The translations under genes and the position numbers were made by a program. Shown here piece after piece: positions 9,191 through 17,137 of a stretch of 64,000 nt of DNA. The notes beneath the pieces were generated by a model that saw nothing but the letters and a program-made list of their open reading frames with translations, had not been told where the DNA came from and did not search any database. Source of the stretch: Natrinema salaciae (GTDB taxonomy: Archaea; Halobacteriota; Halobacteria; Halobacteriales; Natrialbaceae); NCBI RefSeq assembly GCF_900110865.1, contig NZ_FOFD01000003.1:186001-250000 (forward strand). The letters run 5' to 3'. Position 1 is the first letter of the stretch. The number at the start of each line of letters is the position of its first letter.

Positions 9191-9730
9191 ATGCACGGAA
9201 TCGTCCACAAGACCCTCAAAGAGTACGTCGTCGAGCGAACCGACGACGGCACCTGGGACACGGTCGTCGAACAATCCGGTCTCGAGCCGCAGCTATACCT
9301 CCCCGTCACGAACTACGACGACGAGGAGATCGACGCCATCCTCGAGACGCTGTCGACGATGGCCACGCAGGACAGACACGAGATCGAACGCGACTTCGGC
9401 CGCAGGCTGGCCCCCGAACTGCTCTCGACGTTCAGTGCGCACATCCGTCGCGACTGGGAGCTTGCGGACCTGCTCGCCGACCTCGAGGGCGTCTACAACG
9501 ACATCGACACCGCCACCGAGGAGGCCACGCTCCCGGAACTCGCCTGTGCGCGGGAGTCGGATCACGCCATCGTCACGTACGACACGCATCGCGGCCACCA
9601 GTACTGCGGGCTCGCACACGGCATCCTGGACGGGCTGGTCGCGGCGTTCGACGCCGACGCGACCGTCACGAAAACGGCCTGCGTCGACGACGGCGACGGC
9701 GCGTGCCGGTTTCACGTCGACCTCGAGTGA
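9191..9730 (+). CDS. HNOB-like (heme NO-binding domain) protein
   Basis: A 179-residue protein starting MHGIVHKTLKEYV, the characteristic opening of heme NO-binding (H-NOX/HNOB) domains, and ending with a GDGACRFHVDL strand as many of these and the related V4R domains do. I chose 9191 because of that opening; an in-frame GTG at 9122 would add 23 residues that look unrelated. In classical H-NOX proteins a histidine on the proximal helix binds the heme iron. The matching helix here (about residues 85-105) shows no histidine in the expected LxxLH-like position, so heme binding is doubtful. It may be a gas sensor, or a scaffold that binds another ligand. No partner kinase or cyclase is adjacent. 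Confidence 0.72.
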   Translation: MHGIVHKTLKEYVVERTDDGTWDTVVEQSGLEPQLYLPVTNYDDEEIDAILETLSTMATQDRHEIERDFGRRLAPELLSTFSAHIRRDWELADLLADLEGVYNDIDTATEEATLPELACARESDHAIVTYDTHRGHQYCGLAHGILDGLVAAFDADATVTKTACVDDGDGACRFHVDLE

Positions 9731-9826
9731 CTGCAGTGACGAGCGATCGGCGGACGCTCGAGGCGCATCTCGACGGCGACTCCACCTCTCCCTCCTCCTC
9801 ACTCACACGCTCACTCGGCGGCACCG

Positions 9827-11935
9827 TCAGCGGCGGCGAGCCACCAGTATCGAGAGCGCGATCGCGACGGCGATCGCCGCGGCCGAGAGACCGAACCCGG
9901 GCACCTCCTCGAGTGCCGCGGCCGGGTCGGCGCCGACGCTGACCGTCGCCGTCCGATCCCCGACGCCGATCTCGTACCGCCCGCGCTCGTCGAATCGGAG
10001 GGGCGCTTCGACGGTCGTCGTCTCACCGGGCCGGAGCGCCACCGACCGCTCGGCCGCGATCCCGTCGACGGTCCGGAACGCGACGACGGCCGCGGCCGGT
10101 CGGTCGTCGTCGGCTGCGATCGTCGCCGTCGCCGTTACCGGCTCGCCAGGGTCGACGCTGTCGGGCGCGACCTGCAGGTCAGCGACGGTCGCGCTCGCGG
10201 GCGAGCGAACGACGGCAGTCAGCCGCTCGGCACCGACTCGAACCGTGTACTCGCCGGGTTCGGACGGCGTCCACGAGAGTCGGTGCGTCGTCCCCTCGTC
10301 GGGTGCGAGCCTCCCCCGACGGTGAGCGACCACCCGTCCGTCGACGTCCAGCGTCGCGTCGTAGGTCCCCTCGCGCTCGCCGACGTTCTCGACCGCGACC
10401 GGAATCGACACGGATTCGCCGGCCGGAACCGCGATCACGTCGTGGACACGGGTGCCGTCGATCTCCGTGGCGTTCCAGCGGGGCCACTCCCGACCCGCGA
10501 CCTCGAGCGGCTCGGCACCGATCCCGTACGCGAAGTCGGCGACCGGTTGCTCGAACGCGGCCTCGTGTTGGCTCCGGCTCCACATCTCCGGACTCTCGTC
10601 CGTCCGCGTGTACCGCTCCGCGACGGCGCGGACGGTCGGTCCGCCGGCCTCCTCGATCGCCTCCAGGAAGTCGTCCTCGGTCACCGTCCCCTCGCCGGCG
10701 TTCAGCGCCCGGAACACGTCCTCGAGGGTCCGATCACCGTCGGTCGCGAGCCGAAGCTGCCGATCGATCTCGCCGGCGACGAGCGCCCCTTTCGTATACA
10801 TCGTCTCCCGGTTCTCCCAGGTCGAGCGGTCGGCGAGGACCGCGTCGGCGTCGGGCGACTCCTCGCCGCGCTCGAGGAGACGGCTGAAATCGGCGAAGTC
10901 GGTCGCGCCGCTCTCGAGGGCGAGCAGCCCCGCGTAGTAATCGGCCTGGCCCTCGACGAGCCAGCTCGTCTCGGGAGCGGTATCGCCGTCCGCGTTCGAA
11001 AACCGCTGGCGGACGTGGACGTACTCGTGGAGCCAGACCGGGTTGGGCTCGTCGAGCGTCGCGTCGTCGACGACCCAGGCGTCCGACCGGCCGTACTGGA
11101 TGCCACGCTTTTGCCCCCAGTCGACGTCGCTCGGTACCGCGACCACGAACACCTCGTCCGTTCGCGCCCCGACCGCGAGCCGGCCGCGCGCGTCCGCGAG
11201 GGCCGCGAGGATCGCGTCCGGCGACTCCTCGAGTGACGCGGCGTCGGGGACGACCAACTTGATCGTCCCGCCGTCGACGGCCCGCTCGTACTCCCGCACC
11301 GCGCCGAAGAAGGCGATGTCGCCGCCGGTCGCACCCGGACCGTCGACGGTCACCGACCGCTCGATGCCGACCGGTTCGGTCCGACGCAGCGAGAGCGACA
11401 CGTCGGGAACCGCCACGACGCCCCAGTCGCCGGTATCGACGAAGGTGTAGCCACCCGCCGACCCGGCACCCTGCTCGCCGTCACCGCGTCGATCGGCCGG
11501 CATCGCGTACCGCACCGTCGGCGCGTCGGTCCCGCCGGTCCACTCGAAGGTCCGGTCGCCCGTCCGCTCGAATCCGGCGGTCGACTCGACGGTCGCGTCC
11601 GGATCGAGTTCGATCTCGAGTTCCGTCACGGGATCGGGCACGTGGACGGTCGTCTCCACCTCGAACGCGTCGGGGTCGGCCGGACGGTGCCGAAGGACGG
11701 TCGTCCGGTGGAGGACGTCCTCGGAGCCGCCGGACCCGACCGTCGATCCGGCGGTCGTCCCGATCGAAGGAGCCGTCCCTCCGGCCCGCGAATCGAGACC
11801 GCCGGTCGTCGCGGAGCCGGCGGCTCGCGCCGGCTCGAGTGCGGCGACGCCGGCCGGTAGACTCGCGACGAGCAAGACGACGACCAGGAGAGCGGCGAAC
11901 CGAGATTTCACTAGCCATCGCTGGGAAGTCAGCAC
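9827..11935 (-). CDS. Secreted HExxH metalloprotease with PGF-CTERM tail
   Basis: A 702-residue exported protein. The N-terminal hydrophobic stretch (RFAALLVVVLLVASLPAG) is a Sec-type signal; a GTG at 11911 is an alternative start that places this signal at the very N-terminus. Residues 303-307 read HEYVH, the zinc-binding HExxH pattern, and EGQADYY about 25 residues later supplies the third ligand expected in gluzincin proteases. Residues about 470-670 look like two beta-sandwich domains. The protein ends VPGFGLSAAAIAVAIALSIL plus ARRR, a PGF-CTERM tail for archaeosortase A. It is therefore likely to be a membrane-anchored peptidase facing outward, distantly like the M1/M61 proteases. Substrate unknown. 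Confidence 0.85.
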   Translation of the reverse strand: MLTSQRWLVKSRFAALLVVVLLVASLPAGVAALEPARAAGSATTGGLDSRAGGTAPSIGTTAGSTVGSGGSEDVLHRTTVLRHRPADPDAFEVETTVHVPDPVTELEIELDPDATVESTAGFERTGDRTFEWTGGTDAPTVRYAMPADRRGDGEQGAGSAGGYTFVDTGDWGVVAVPDVSLSLRRTEPVGIERSVTVDGPGATGGDIAFFGAVREYERAVDGGTIKLVVPDAASLEESPDAILAALADARGRLAVGARTDEVFVVAVPSDVDWGQKRGIQYGRSDAWVVDDATLDEPNPVWLHEYVHVRQRFSNADGDTAPETSWLVEGQADYYAGLLALESGATDFADFSRLLERGEESPDADAVLADRSTWENRETMYTKGALVAGEIDRQLRLATDGDRTLEDVFRALNAGEGTVTEDDFLEAIEEAGGPTVRAVAERYTRTDESPEMWSRSQHEAAFEQPVADFAYGIGAEPLEVAGREWPRWNATEIDGTRVHDVIAVPAGESVSIPVAVENVGEREGTYDATLDVDGRVVAHRRGRLAPDEGTTHRLSWTPSEPGEYTVRVGAERLTAVVRSPASATVADLQVAPDSVDPGEPVTATATIAADDDRPAAAVVAFRTVDGIAAERSVALRPGETTTVEAPLRFDERGRYEIGVGDRTATVSVGADPAAALEEVPGFGLSAAAIAVAIALSILVARRR

Positions 11936-12278
11936 TCAAGACTTTTGTGGCAGCGCGACCGTCACGGTCGTCGAACGGATCGAACGGAGACGAACGACGA
12001 CGTCGCAGTCCGTCAGTCGGAGGCTTCCGCCGCCGCCAGCGGTTCGATCGCGATCTCGGCATCCACCTTTTTCCGTTCGGATCGCTCACAGCGTTCGCGA
12101 CCGCTCACGCAAAAACCTGGTCCAAAAAACGCCGCCTCGCTGCTCACGTGTCACATCGTTCCCCGTCTGCTCACGGCGGCTCCGCCGCCGTTCGCACGGC
12201 CCGCGGGACCCGAGGTCCCGCGCTATTCGCTATCCGAGGACTTCGCGTTCGCTCAGCCCTCGCGCCGCTCGGCGGCGA
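11936..12278. other. Intergenic region downstream of ileS, about 340 bases
   Basis: Apart from the displaced copy of the ileS tail (12013-12057) I see no gene. Near 12180-12225 there are GC-rich palindromic strings (for example CGCGGGACCCGAGGTCCCGCG), which could act as a transcription terminator or a processing site for ileS. Confidence 0.5.
12013..12057 (-). pseudogene. Displaced copy of the ileS 3' end
   Basis: On the minus strand this piece encodes EIAIEPLAAAEASD followed by a stop, identical in protein sequence to the last 14 residues of IleS, whose own tail is at 12279-12323, 266 bases away. At DNA level the copies differ at a few positions and use different stop codons (TGA here, TAG in ileS), so the copy is not brand new. 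It has no start codon and no longer frame upstream. It is best read as the remnant of an older ileS end or of a partial duplication. Confidence 0.8.
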
Positions 12279-15200
12279 CTAGTCCGACGCTTCCGCCGCC
12301 GCCAGCGGCTCGATCGCGATCTCCATCGTCACCCCTTCGACGTCCCACTCCTTGCGGTGGCCGTCCTCGACCGTGCGGCGTTCGTCCGCCCGAACCTCCT
12401 CGCTGATGAGCGCCTCGCGCTCGGCGACGAGGTCGGCGACGCGGTCGTCGTCGATCTCGAGGTCGAGCGCGATCCGCTCTTCCACGTCGAGATCGAGGTC
12501 CTTGCGCATCTCCTGGACGCGCCGGATGACCTCGCGGGCGTAGCCTTCGCTCTCGATGTCGTCGGTCAGCGAGGCGTCGACGTAGGCGACGCCGCGGTCG
12601 TCGCCGTCGGTGCCGAAGGCGGTGCCGGCGACGCCCTCGGGCGTCTGCGTGACGAACGACACCATTTCGTCGGTGATCTCCTCGCCGTCCTCGAGCGCGT
12701 CGTCGACGGCGTCCTCGATCGCCGCGAGGCTCGGCTCGTCGATGCGGGCCTCGTTGAGCGCGTTCATCACCCGCCCGGCGCGGTCGCCGAAGGCCGGGCC
12801 GAGCTCGCTCATGTCCGCCTCGGCGCTGTACTGCAACTCGCCCCAGCGATCGTCCGGCGAGACGAGTTCGATCTCGCGGGCGTTGAGCCGATCCTCGAGC
12901 AGGTCGGTGTGGCGCTCGACGGCCGCCGCGACGCGCTCGTCGTCGGCGGCGACGACGACTCGCGGGACGGGCCACCGAAGCTTGCGACCGGCCTGCTGGC
13001 GGGCGTTCGCGCCGGCCTCCTCGATGGCGCGCAGGATGGCGACGTCGTCCTCGAGTTGCTCGTCCTCCCAGTAGTCGTCGACCGCGGGCCAGTCTTCCAT
13101 GTGGACGGTATCGAACCCGTCGTCGCCGGTCAGCGTGCCGTAGATCTCCTCGCTGATAAAGGGCGCGTACGGCGCGAGCAGGGCGACGCTCTCCCGGAGC
13201 ACGTGGTAGATCGTCGCGTAGGCGGCCCGCTTCGAGCCGCTGTCCTCCTCGGCCCACATGCGTTCGCGGACCGCCTGCACGTAGAACCGCGAGACGTCCT
13301 CGACGACGAACTCGAGGAGCGCGTCGAGCGCCCGGTCCTGCCGGCGGTCCTCGAACGCCGCCGTCATCGTCGCCTTGGTCGACTGCAGTCGGGCGAGTAC
13401 CCACTCGTCGATCAGCTCGAGGTCACCGTCGGAGCTGCGCTCCGACGAGCCTCCGCTCGCGTCGCTCGCGGAGACGTCGTCCACGTCCGCCAGCGTCGTT
13501 TCGGCGGGGTCGAACTCATCCAGCCGCATGTACGGCAGCGGGAACCGGAAGACGTTCCACAGCGTCCGGAGGTGATTCTCCATCGTCTGCATCCCGTCCC
13601 AGGAGAAGCGCATGTCGTCTCCCTGCGGGTTGTTCGAGAGCAGGAACAGCCGCATGACGTCGCGCCCGTGGCGGTCGATGGCCTCGTGGGGGTCGATCAG
13701 GATGTCCTTGGATTTGCTCATCGCGCGGCCGTCGGGCATCAGCGCGTGGCCGTGCATCAGGACCTCCGTGTACGGGCTCTCGCCGAGCGCGGCGGTACCC
13801 ATCCCCAGCTGGGACCAGAACCAGCCGCGGGTCTGGTCGTGGGCCTCGAGGATGAAGTCGGCGGGCCAGAGCTCGTCGAACGTGCTGTCGTCCGAGGGGT
13901 AGTTTAGCGTCCCCCACGACGCGACCGACGAGTCGAGCCAGACGTCGAACACGTCGGGAACGCGGGTGTAAGTGGTGCCGTTCTCGGTGATCGTCAGGTC
14001 GTCCACGGTGTCCTTGTGGAGATCGACCGCCTCGGGATCGACGTCCTGATCGACGCGTTCGGCGAGTTCTTCGCGCGTCGAGACGACGATCATGTCCTCG
14101 TCGTCGTCCCGATCCTCCGGCGTCCAGACCGGGAGCGGGATGCCCCAGTAGCGCTGCCGGGAGACGTTCCAGTCCGGTGCCTCCTCGACGAAGTCACGGA
14201 AGCGGTTGTCGCGGGCCCAGTCGGGGTGCCACTCGCTGTCCTCGATGTTGTCGAGGAGTTCGTCCTTGACGTCCGTGATCGTGATGAACCACTGGTCGGT
14301 GACGATCTGGAGGATGCCCGTATCACAGCGCCAGCAGTGGCCGTAGCTGTGCTGGACAGTTCCGGAGGCGAGCAGCGCGCCGTTGTCCTCGAGGTCGGCC
14401 GTGATCTCCGGATCGGCGTCCTTGACGAACTGACCCGCGTACTTGCCGGCTTCCTCGGTGTAGACGCCGTCTCCGCCGACCGGACAGAAGATCGGGAACC
14501 CGAGTTCGCGTCCGCGCTCGAAGTCCACTTCACCGTGGCCGGGCGCGGAGTGGACGAGCCCGGTGCCGTCACCGTGCGTGTCGACGTAGTCGGCGGCGTA
14601 GACCTCGAACGTCCCCTCGGCGTCGACGTGGTCGGGCACCTCCTCGGCGAGCGGGTGTTCGTAGGACCAGCCGATCAGGTCCTCGCCCGACAACTCCTCG
14701 ACGACCTCGTAGTCGTCGTAGCGGCCCTCCCGAAGCACCTCCTCGTGCTTCGCGTCGGCGACGTACAGCAACTCTTCCTCACCGTCGCTCTCGGCACGGA
14801 CGCCGACGTAGTCGCCGTCCGCGTCGACGGCGACGAAGGTGTTCGCCGGAATCGTCCACGGCGTCGTCGTCCAGATGACGATCGAGCCCTCGCGGTCCTC
14901 GAGGTCGAACGAGACGTAGACGGAGGGGTCCTCGACGTCCTCGTACTCGACCTCGTTGTTCGCGATCGCCGTTTCACAGCGCGGACACTGCGAAATGGAG
15001 CGGTGGCCCTTCTCGACGAGGCCGCGATCGGCGGCCTTCGAGAAGCCCCACCAGGCGGCCTCCATGTACTCCGGTGCGACCGTCCTGTAGGGGTCGTCCC
15101 AGTCCATCCAGACGCCGAAGTCCTGGAAGTCCGACTGGAGGCCCTCGAGTTGCTCGTTGGCGTAGTCCTTACACTCCTGGATGAAGTTCTCCTCGCCGAA

Positions 15201-15536
15201 CTCCTCGATGTCCTGTTTGTTCTCGAAACCGAGTCGTTCCTCGACGCGGGTCTCGATCGGGAGCCCGTGCATGTCGTAGCCCGGGCGGTCCGTCACGTCG
15301 TACCCCTGCATCCGCAGGAAGCGGAGGTAGACGTCCTTCAGCGACTTGTTCCAGGTGGTCCCCATGTGCGCCGACCCCGACGTGTACGGCGGGCCGTCGA
15401 CGAAGAAGTAGGACTCACCGTCCGATCGGTGCTCGACCGTCTGCTCGTAGGCGTCGACGTCGTCCCAGTACTCGAAGACCCGCTGCTCGAGTTCGTGTGG
15501 GTCGTACTGGTCGTCGACCTCGCCGAACCTGCTCAT
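12279..15536 (-). CDS. ileS: Isoleucyl-tRNA synthetase
   Basis: Charges tRNA-Ile with isoleucine; a class I synthetase of 1,085 residues, normal for archaea. The HIGH-type signature appears as AHMGTTW near residue 58, the KMSKS-type loop as RAMSKSKDI near residue 602, and the CP1 editing domain lies between them. A paired-cysteine site (QCPRCE near residue 185, and another CWRCD near 403) is visible. The C-terminal anticodon-binding and tail domains follow. Between about residues 696 and 712 a short Ser/Gly/Asp-rich piece interrupts the family sequence and coincides with DNA palindromes. Convergent or nearby genes are unrelated; the gene is probably transcribed alone. Confidence 0.97.
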   Translation of the reverse strand: MSRFGEVDDQYDPHELEQRVFEYWDDVDAYEQTVEHRSDGESYFFVDGPPYTSGSAHMGTTWNKSLKDVYLRFLRMQGYDVTDRPGYDMHGLPIETRVEERLGFENKQDIEEFGEENFIQECKDYANEQLEGLQSDFQDFGVWMDWDDPYRTVAPEYMEAAWWGFSKAADRGLVEKGHRSISQCPRCETAIANNEVEYEDVEDPSVYVSFDLEDREGSIVIWTTTPWTIPANTFVAVDADGDYVGVRAESDGEEELLYVADAKHEEVLREGRYDDYEVVEELSGEDLIGWSYEHPLAEEVPDHVDAEGTFEVYAADYVDTHGDGTGLVHSAPGHGEVDFERGRELGFPIFCPVGGDGVYTEEAGKYAGQFVKDADPEITADLEDNGALLASGTVQHSYGHCWRCDTGILQIVTDQWFITITDVKDELLDNIEDSEWHPDWARDNRFRDFVEEAPDWNVSRQRYWGIPLPVWTPEDRDDDEDMIVVSTREELAERVDQDVDPEAVDLHKDTVDDLTITENGTTYTRVPDVFDVWLDSSVASWGTLNYPSDDSTFDELWPADFILEAHDQTRGWFWSQLGMGTAALGESPYTEVLMHGHALMPDGRAMSKSKDILIDPHEAIDRHGRDVMRLFLLSNNPQGDDMRFSWDGMQTMENHLRTLWNVFRFPLPYMRLDEFDPAETTLADVDDVSASDASGGSSERSSDGDLELIDEWVLARLQSTKATMTAAFEDRRQDRALDALLEFVVEDVSRFYVQAVRERMWAEEDSGSKRAAYATIYHVLRESVALLAPYAPFISEEIYGTLTGDDGFDTVHMEDWPAVDDYWEDEQLEDDVAILRAIEEAGANARQQAGRKLRWPVPRVVVAADDERVAAAVERHTDLLEDRLNAREIELVSPDDRWGELQYSAEADMSELGPAFGDRAGRVMNALNEARIDEPSLAAIEDAVDDALEDGEEITDEMVSFVTQTPEGVAGTAFGTDGDDRGVAYVDASLTDDIESEGYAREVIRRVQEMRKDLDLDVEERIALDLEIDDDRVADLVAEREALISEEVRADERRTVEDGHRKEWDVEGVTMEIAIEPLAAAEASD
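13428..13473. repeat. Palindromic insert inside ileS
   Basis: Two adjacent inverted repeats: GTCGGAGC/GCTCCGAC with a 3-base loop (13428-13446), and CTCCGC/GCGGAG with an 11-base loop (13451-13473). They encode the low-complexity stretch SASDASGGSSERSSDGD. The first palindrome has the same arms and loop length as two elements at 28162-28231 in an ABC permease gene. Confidence 0.7.
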
Positions 15537-15629
15537 ACCCGACCTAATCGCCTCCGGCAGTAAAGAGGAATCGATATTGCGGATCTCGTGTTCCGGTCGC
15601 TCGAGCGAACGAGTCGCGGCTGCGACCGC

Positions 15630-15860
15630 TCAGACGTACTGCGAGAGGAGCTTCTGGTAGCCGATGCCGTACGCGCCGGCGTAGAGCATGACGCCGCCGA
15701 GTCCGGCCAGCCACAGTGCGATCATCGCTTCGCCGGCCCCGAGGTGCTGGAGACTCGCCTGTTCGGCGAGGACGCCGACGACCGTCAACACGCCCGCGGC
15801 GACGGTGTAGAGGATCAGCGAGAGCGATTCCGCGAGCAGTTCCGGACCGATGGATGTCAT
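15630..15860 (-). CDS. Small membrane protein downstream of ileS region
   Basis: A 76-residue protein with two long hydrophobic segments (about residues 12-34 and 45-66) and short polar ends. The start at 15860 (MTSIGPELLAESL) is chosen because the in-frame residues before it are charged and atypical. No family is recognised. It is transcribed in the same direction as ileS, 94 bases upstream of it, and could share its transcript. Confidence 0.65.
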   Translation of the reverse strand: MTSIGPELLAESLSLILYTVAAGVLTVVGVLAEQASLQHLGAGEAMIALWLAGLGGVMLYAGAYGIGYQKLLSQYV

Positions 15861-15949
15861 TCGTTCGTCCGTACCCACCCGTCGAAGGTAAACCTGTCCC
15901 CTCGAGTGCAACTAGATCACACGGTCGCGAGCGCGCCGAATCGACCGGG

Positions 15950-16087
15950 GTGAACTACTCCGCCCTACTCACTCGCCGCTAACGCGACTCGTTCCTTGAG
16001 GACGGAGCTTCCTGTTTCTACGACGCGACTTGCAGACACAGAACGAGTGTCCGCAGAGGTAGCAGTCTCCACAGGCGTGCCTTTGGA
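15950..16087 (-). mobile_element. Relic of an IS1341-type tnpB gene with its right end
   Basis: On the minus strand, 40 codons (16087 to 15968) plus a TAG stop (15967-15965) read PVETATSADTRSVSA...VVETGSSVLKERVALAASE, which is the conserved C-terminal tail of haloarchaeal TnpB proteins of IS200/IS605-IS1341 elements. A stop codon cuts the frame upstream, and no other part of TnpB is present. After the stop the DNA continues TAGGGCGGAGTAGTTCAC and ends at 15950, the usual right-end sequence of such elements. In intact elements this stretch is also the 3' end of the guide (omega/re-) RNA. Here it lies between a small membrane gene and the UDG gene and would overlap the UDG promoter. Confidence 0.8.
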
Positions 16088-16115
16088 CTAAACCGCTGGG
16101 GACGTATCTCGGATC

Positions 16116-16844
16116 GTGCCCGCGTCCGACCCCGATACCGACACCGATACCGATATCGATACCAACCCCGACGCCGAATCCGATTCGGCGACCGCCGAAG
16201 CACCTTCGTATCCGACCAGCCGCAACGTCCTCGAGCCCGACTGCGCCCGCTGTCCCGCGCTGGCCGAGACCCGCGAGCGCATCTCCTGGGGAACCGGTCC
16301 CGAAGACGCGAGCATCGTCGTCGTCGGCGAAGCGCCCGGGTACGGCGACCCCGACGCCGACCGCTGGCGGGGCGGCAACTGGACCGGCAAGGCCTACACC
16401 TCCCGTCACTCCGGCCGGCGGATCCGGCGCATGCTCGAGGAGATCGGCCGCGGCGACGACGCGTACTACACGAACGCCGTGAAGTGTTTTCCCGCGAGCG
16501 CCGACGACCCGACGAGCAACCGCGAGCCCACGGCCGAGGAACGCGCGACCTGTCGAACGCACCTGCTGACCGAACTCGAGGAGATCGATCCCGCGGTCGT
16601 CCTGGCGACGGGGAAACACGCGACGAAGACCGTGCTCGCGGCCGAGGATCGCGAACTCGACGGCTTTCTCGACAGCGTGCTCGAACCCGTGCGCTGTGAG
16701 CGACTCGACGTGTGGCTCGTGCCGATCCTCCACCCCTCGTATCAGGACGTCTGGATCGGCCGGCTGGGGTACGAGCCGGCCGAGTACCTCGAGGCGGTCG
16801 GCGAGACGCTGGACCGACTCCGGGGACGCAGAGCCGGTAGATAA
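16116..16844 (+). CDS. Uracil-DNA glycosylase, family 4-like
   Basis: Removes uracil from DNA, starting base-excision repair. The 242-residue protein shows the family-4/5 layout: an N-terminal cysteine pair (CARC) and later cysteines (KCF, CRTH) in positions suited to a 4Fe-4S cluster, the motif GEAPGYGD, the NAVKCFP loop and the C-terminal LHPSY motif. The GTG start at 16116 is the first in frame; the first 30 residues are an Asp-Thr repeat encoded by a six-base microsatellite and are probably disordered, so a later start is possible. A relic of a tnpB gene lies directly upstream. A decayed fragment similar to this gene is found at 21703-21882. Confidence 0.88.
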   Translation: MPASDPDTDTDTDIDTNPDAESDSATAEAPSYPTSRNVLEPDCARCPALAETRERISWGTGPEDASIVVVGEAPGYGDPDADRWRGGNWTGKAYTSRHSGRRIRRMLEEIGRGDDAYYTNAVKCFPASADDPTSNREPTAEERATCRTHLLTELEEIDPAVVLATGKHATKTVLAAEDRELDGFLDSVLEPVRCERLDVWLVPILHPSYQDVWIGRLGYEPAEYLEAVGETLDRLRGRRAGR

Positions 16845-16969
16845 GAGGGGCAAAACGGGGAGCGAGAATACAACGTCCCATTTCGTACTAACGGGGACGG
16901 AACACCAGTGATCAGCGGTCGAATATCCCACCCCGGTGATGCACCCGCCAGTGCCGACGGTGTTCCAGA

Positions 16970-17137
16970 GTGCGGGGCCGAGTACGCTCCGACGAGGAGG
17001 GCGACGCAGCCCTCGAGGAGGCGACGTGGCGGGACCACTACGACGACGCGACTCGGGCAGTGTGGGTCGGACTTCTGAACGCCGTTTCGGATGGATCGGT
17101 TCGACCGCTGCTCACGGTCGGTACTACTCGAGAGTAG
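16970..17137 (+). CDS. Possible small protein or gene fragment
   Basis: A 55-residue frame from a GTG at 16970 to a TAG, very acidic and GC-rich at third positions (WRDHYDDATRAVWVGLLNAV in the middle), which looks like haloarchaeal coding sequence. Its last 14 bases overlap the end of the convergent flippase gene. No family recognised; it may be the C-terminal scrap of a lost gene. Confidence 0.3.
   Translation: MRGRVRSDEEGDAALEEATWRDHYDDATRAVWVGLLNAVSDGSVRPLLTVGTTRE

Noticed and set aside
10283-11236. Long open frames antisense to the metalloprotease and to many other genes
   Set aside because: High GC content leaves the opposite strand open by chance. The translated sequences are arginine- or valine-rich and not like haloarchaeal proteins, while the sense frame has clear motifs.
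11481-12089. Minus-strand frame of 202 codons overlapping the start of the metalloprotease gene
   Set aside because: The product is extremely arginine-rich and conflicts with the supported frame; it is a shadow.
13428-13473. Palindromes in ileS read as a transcription terminator
   Set aside because: They lie in the middle of the open frame, are translated in phase, and are not followed by a T-tract.
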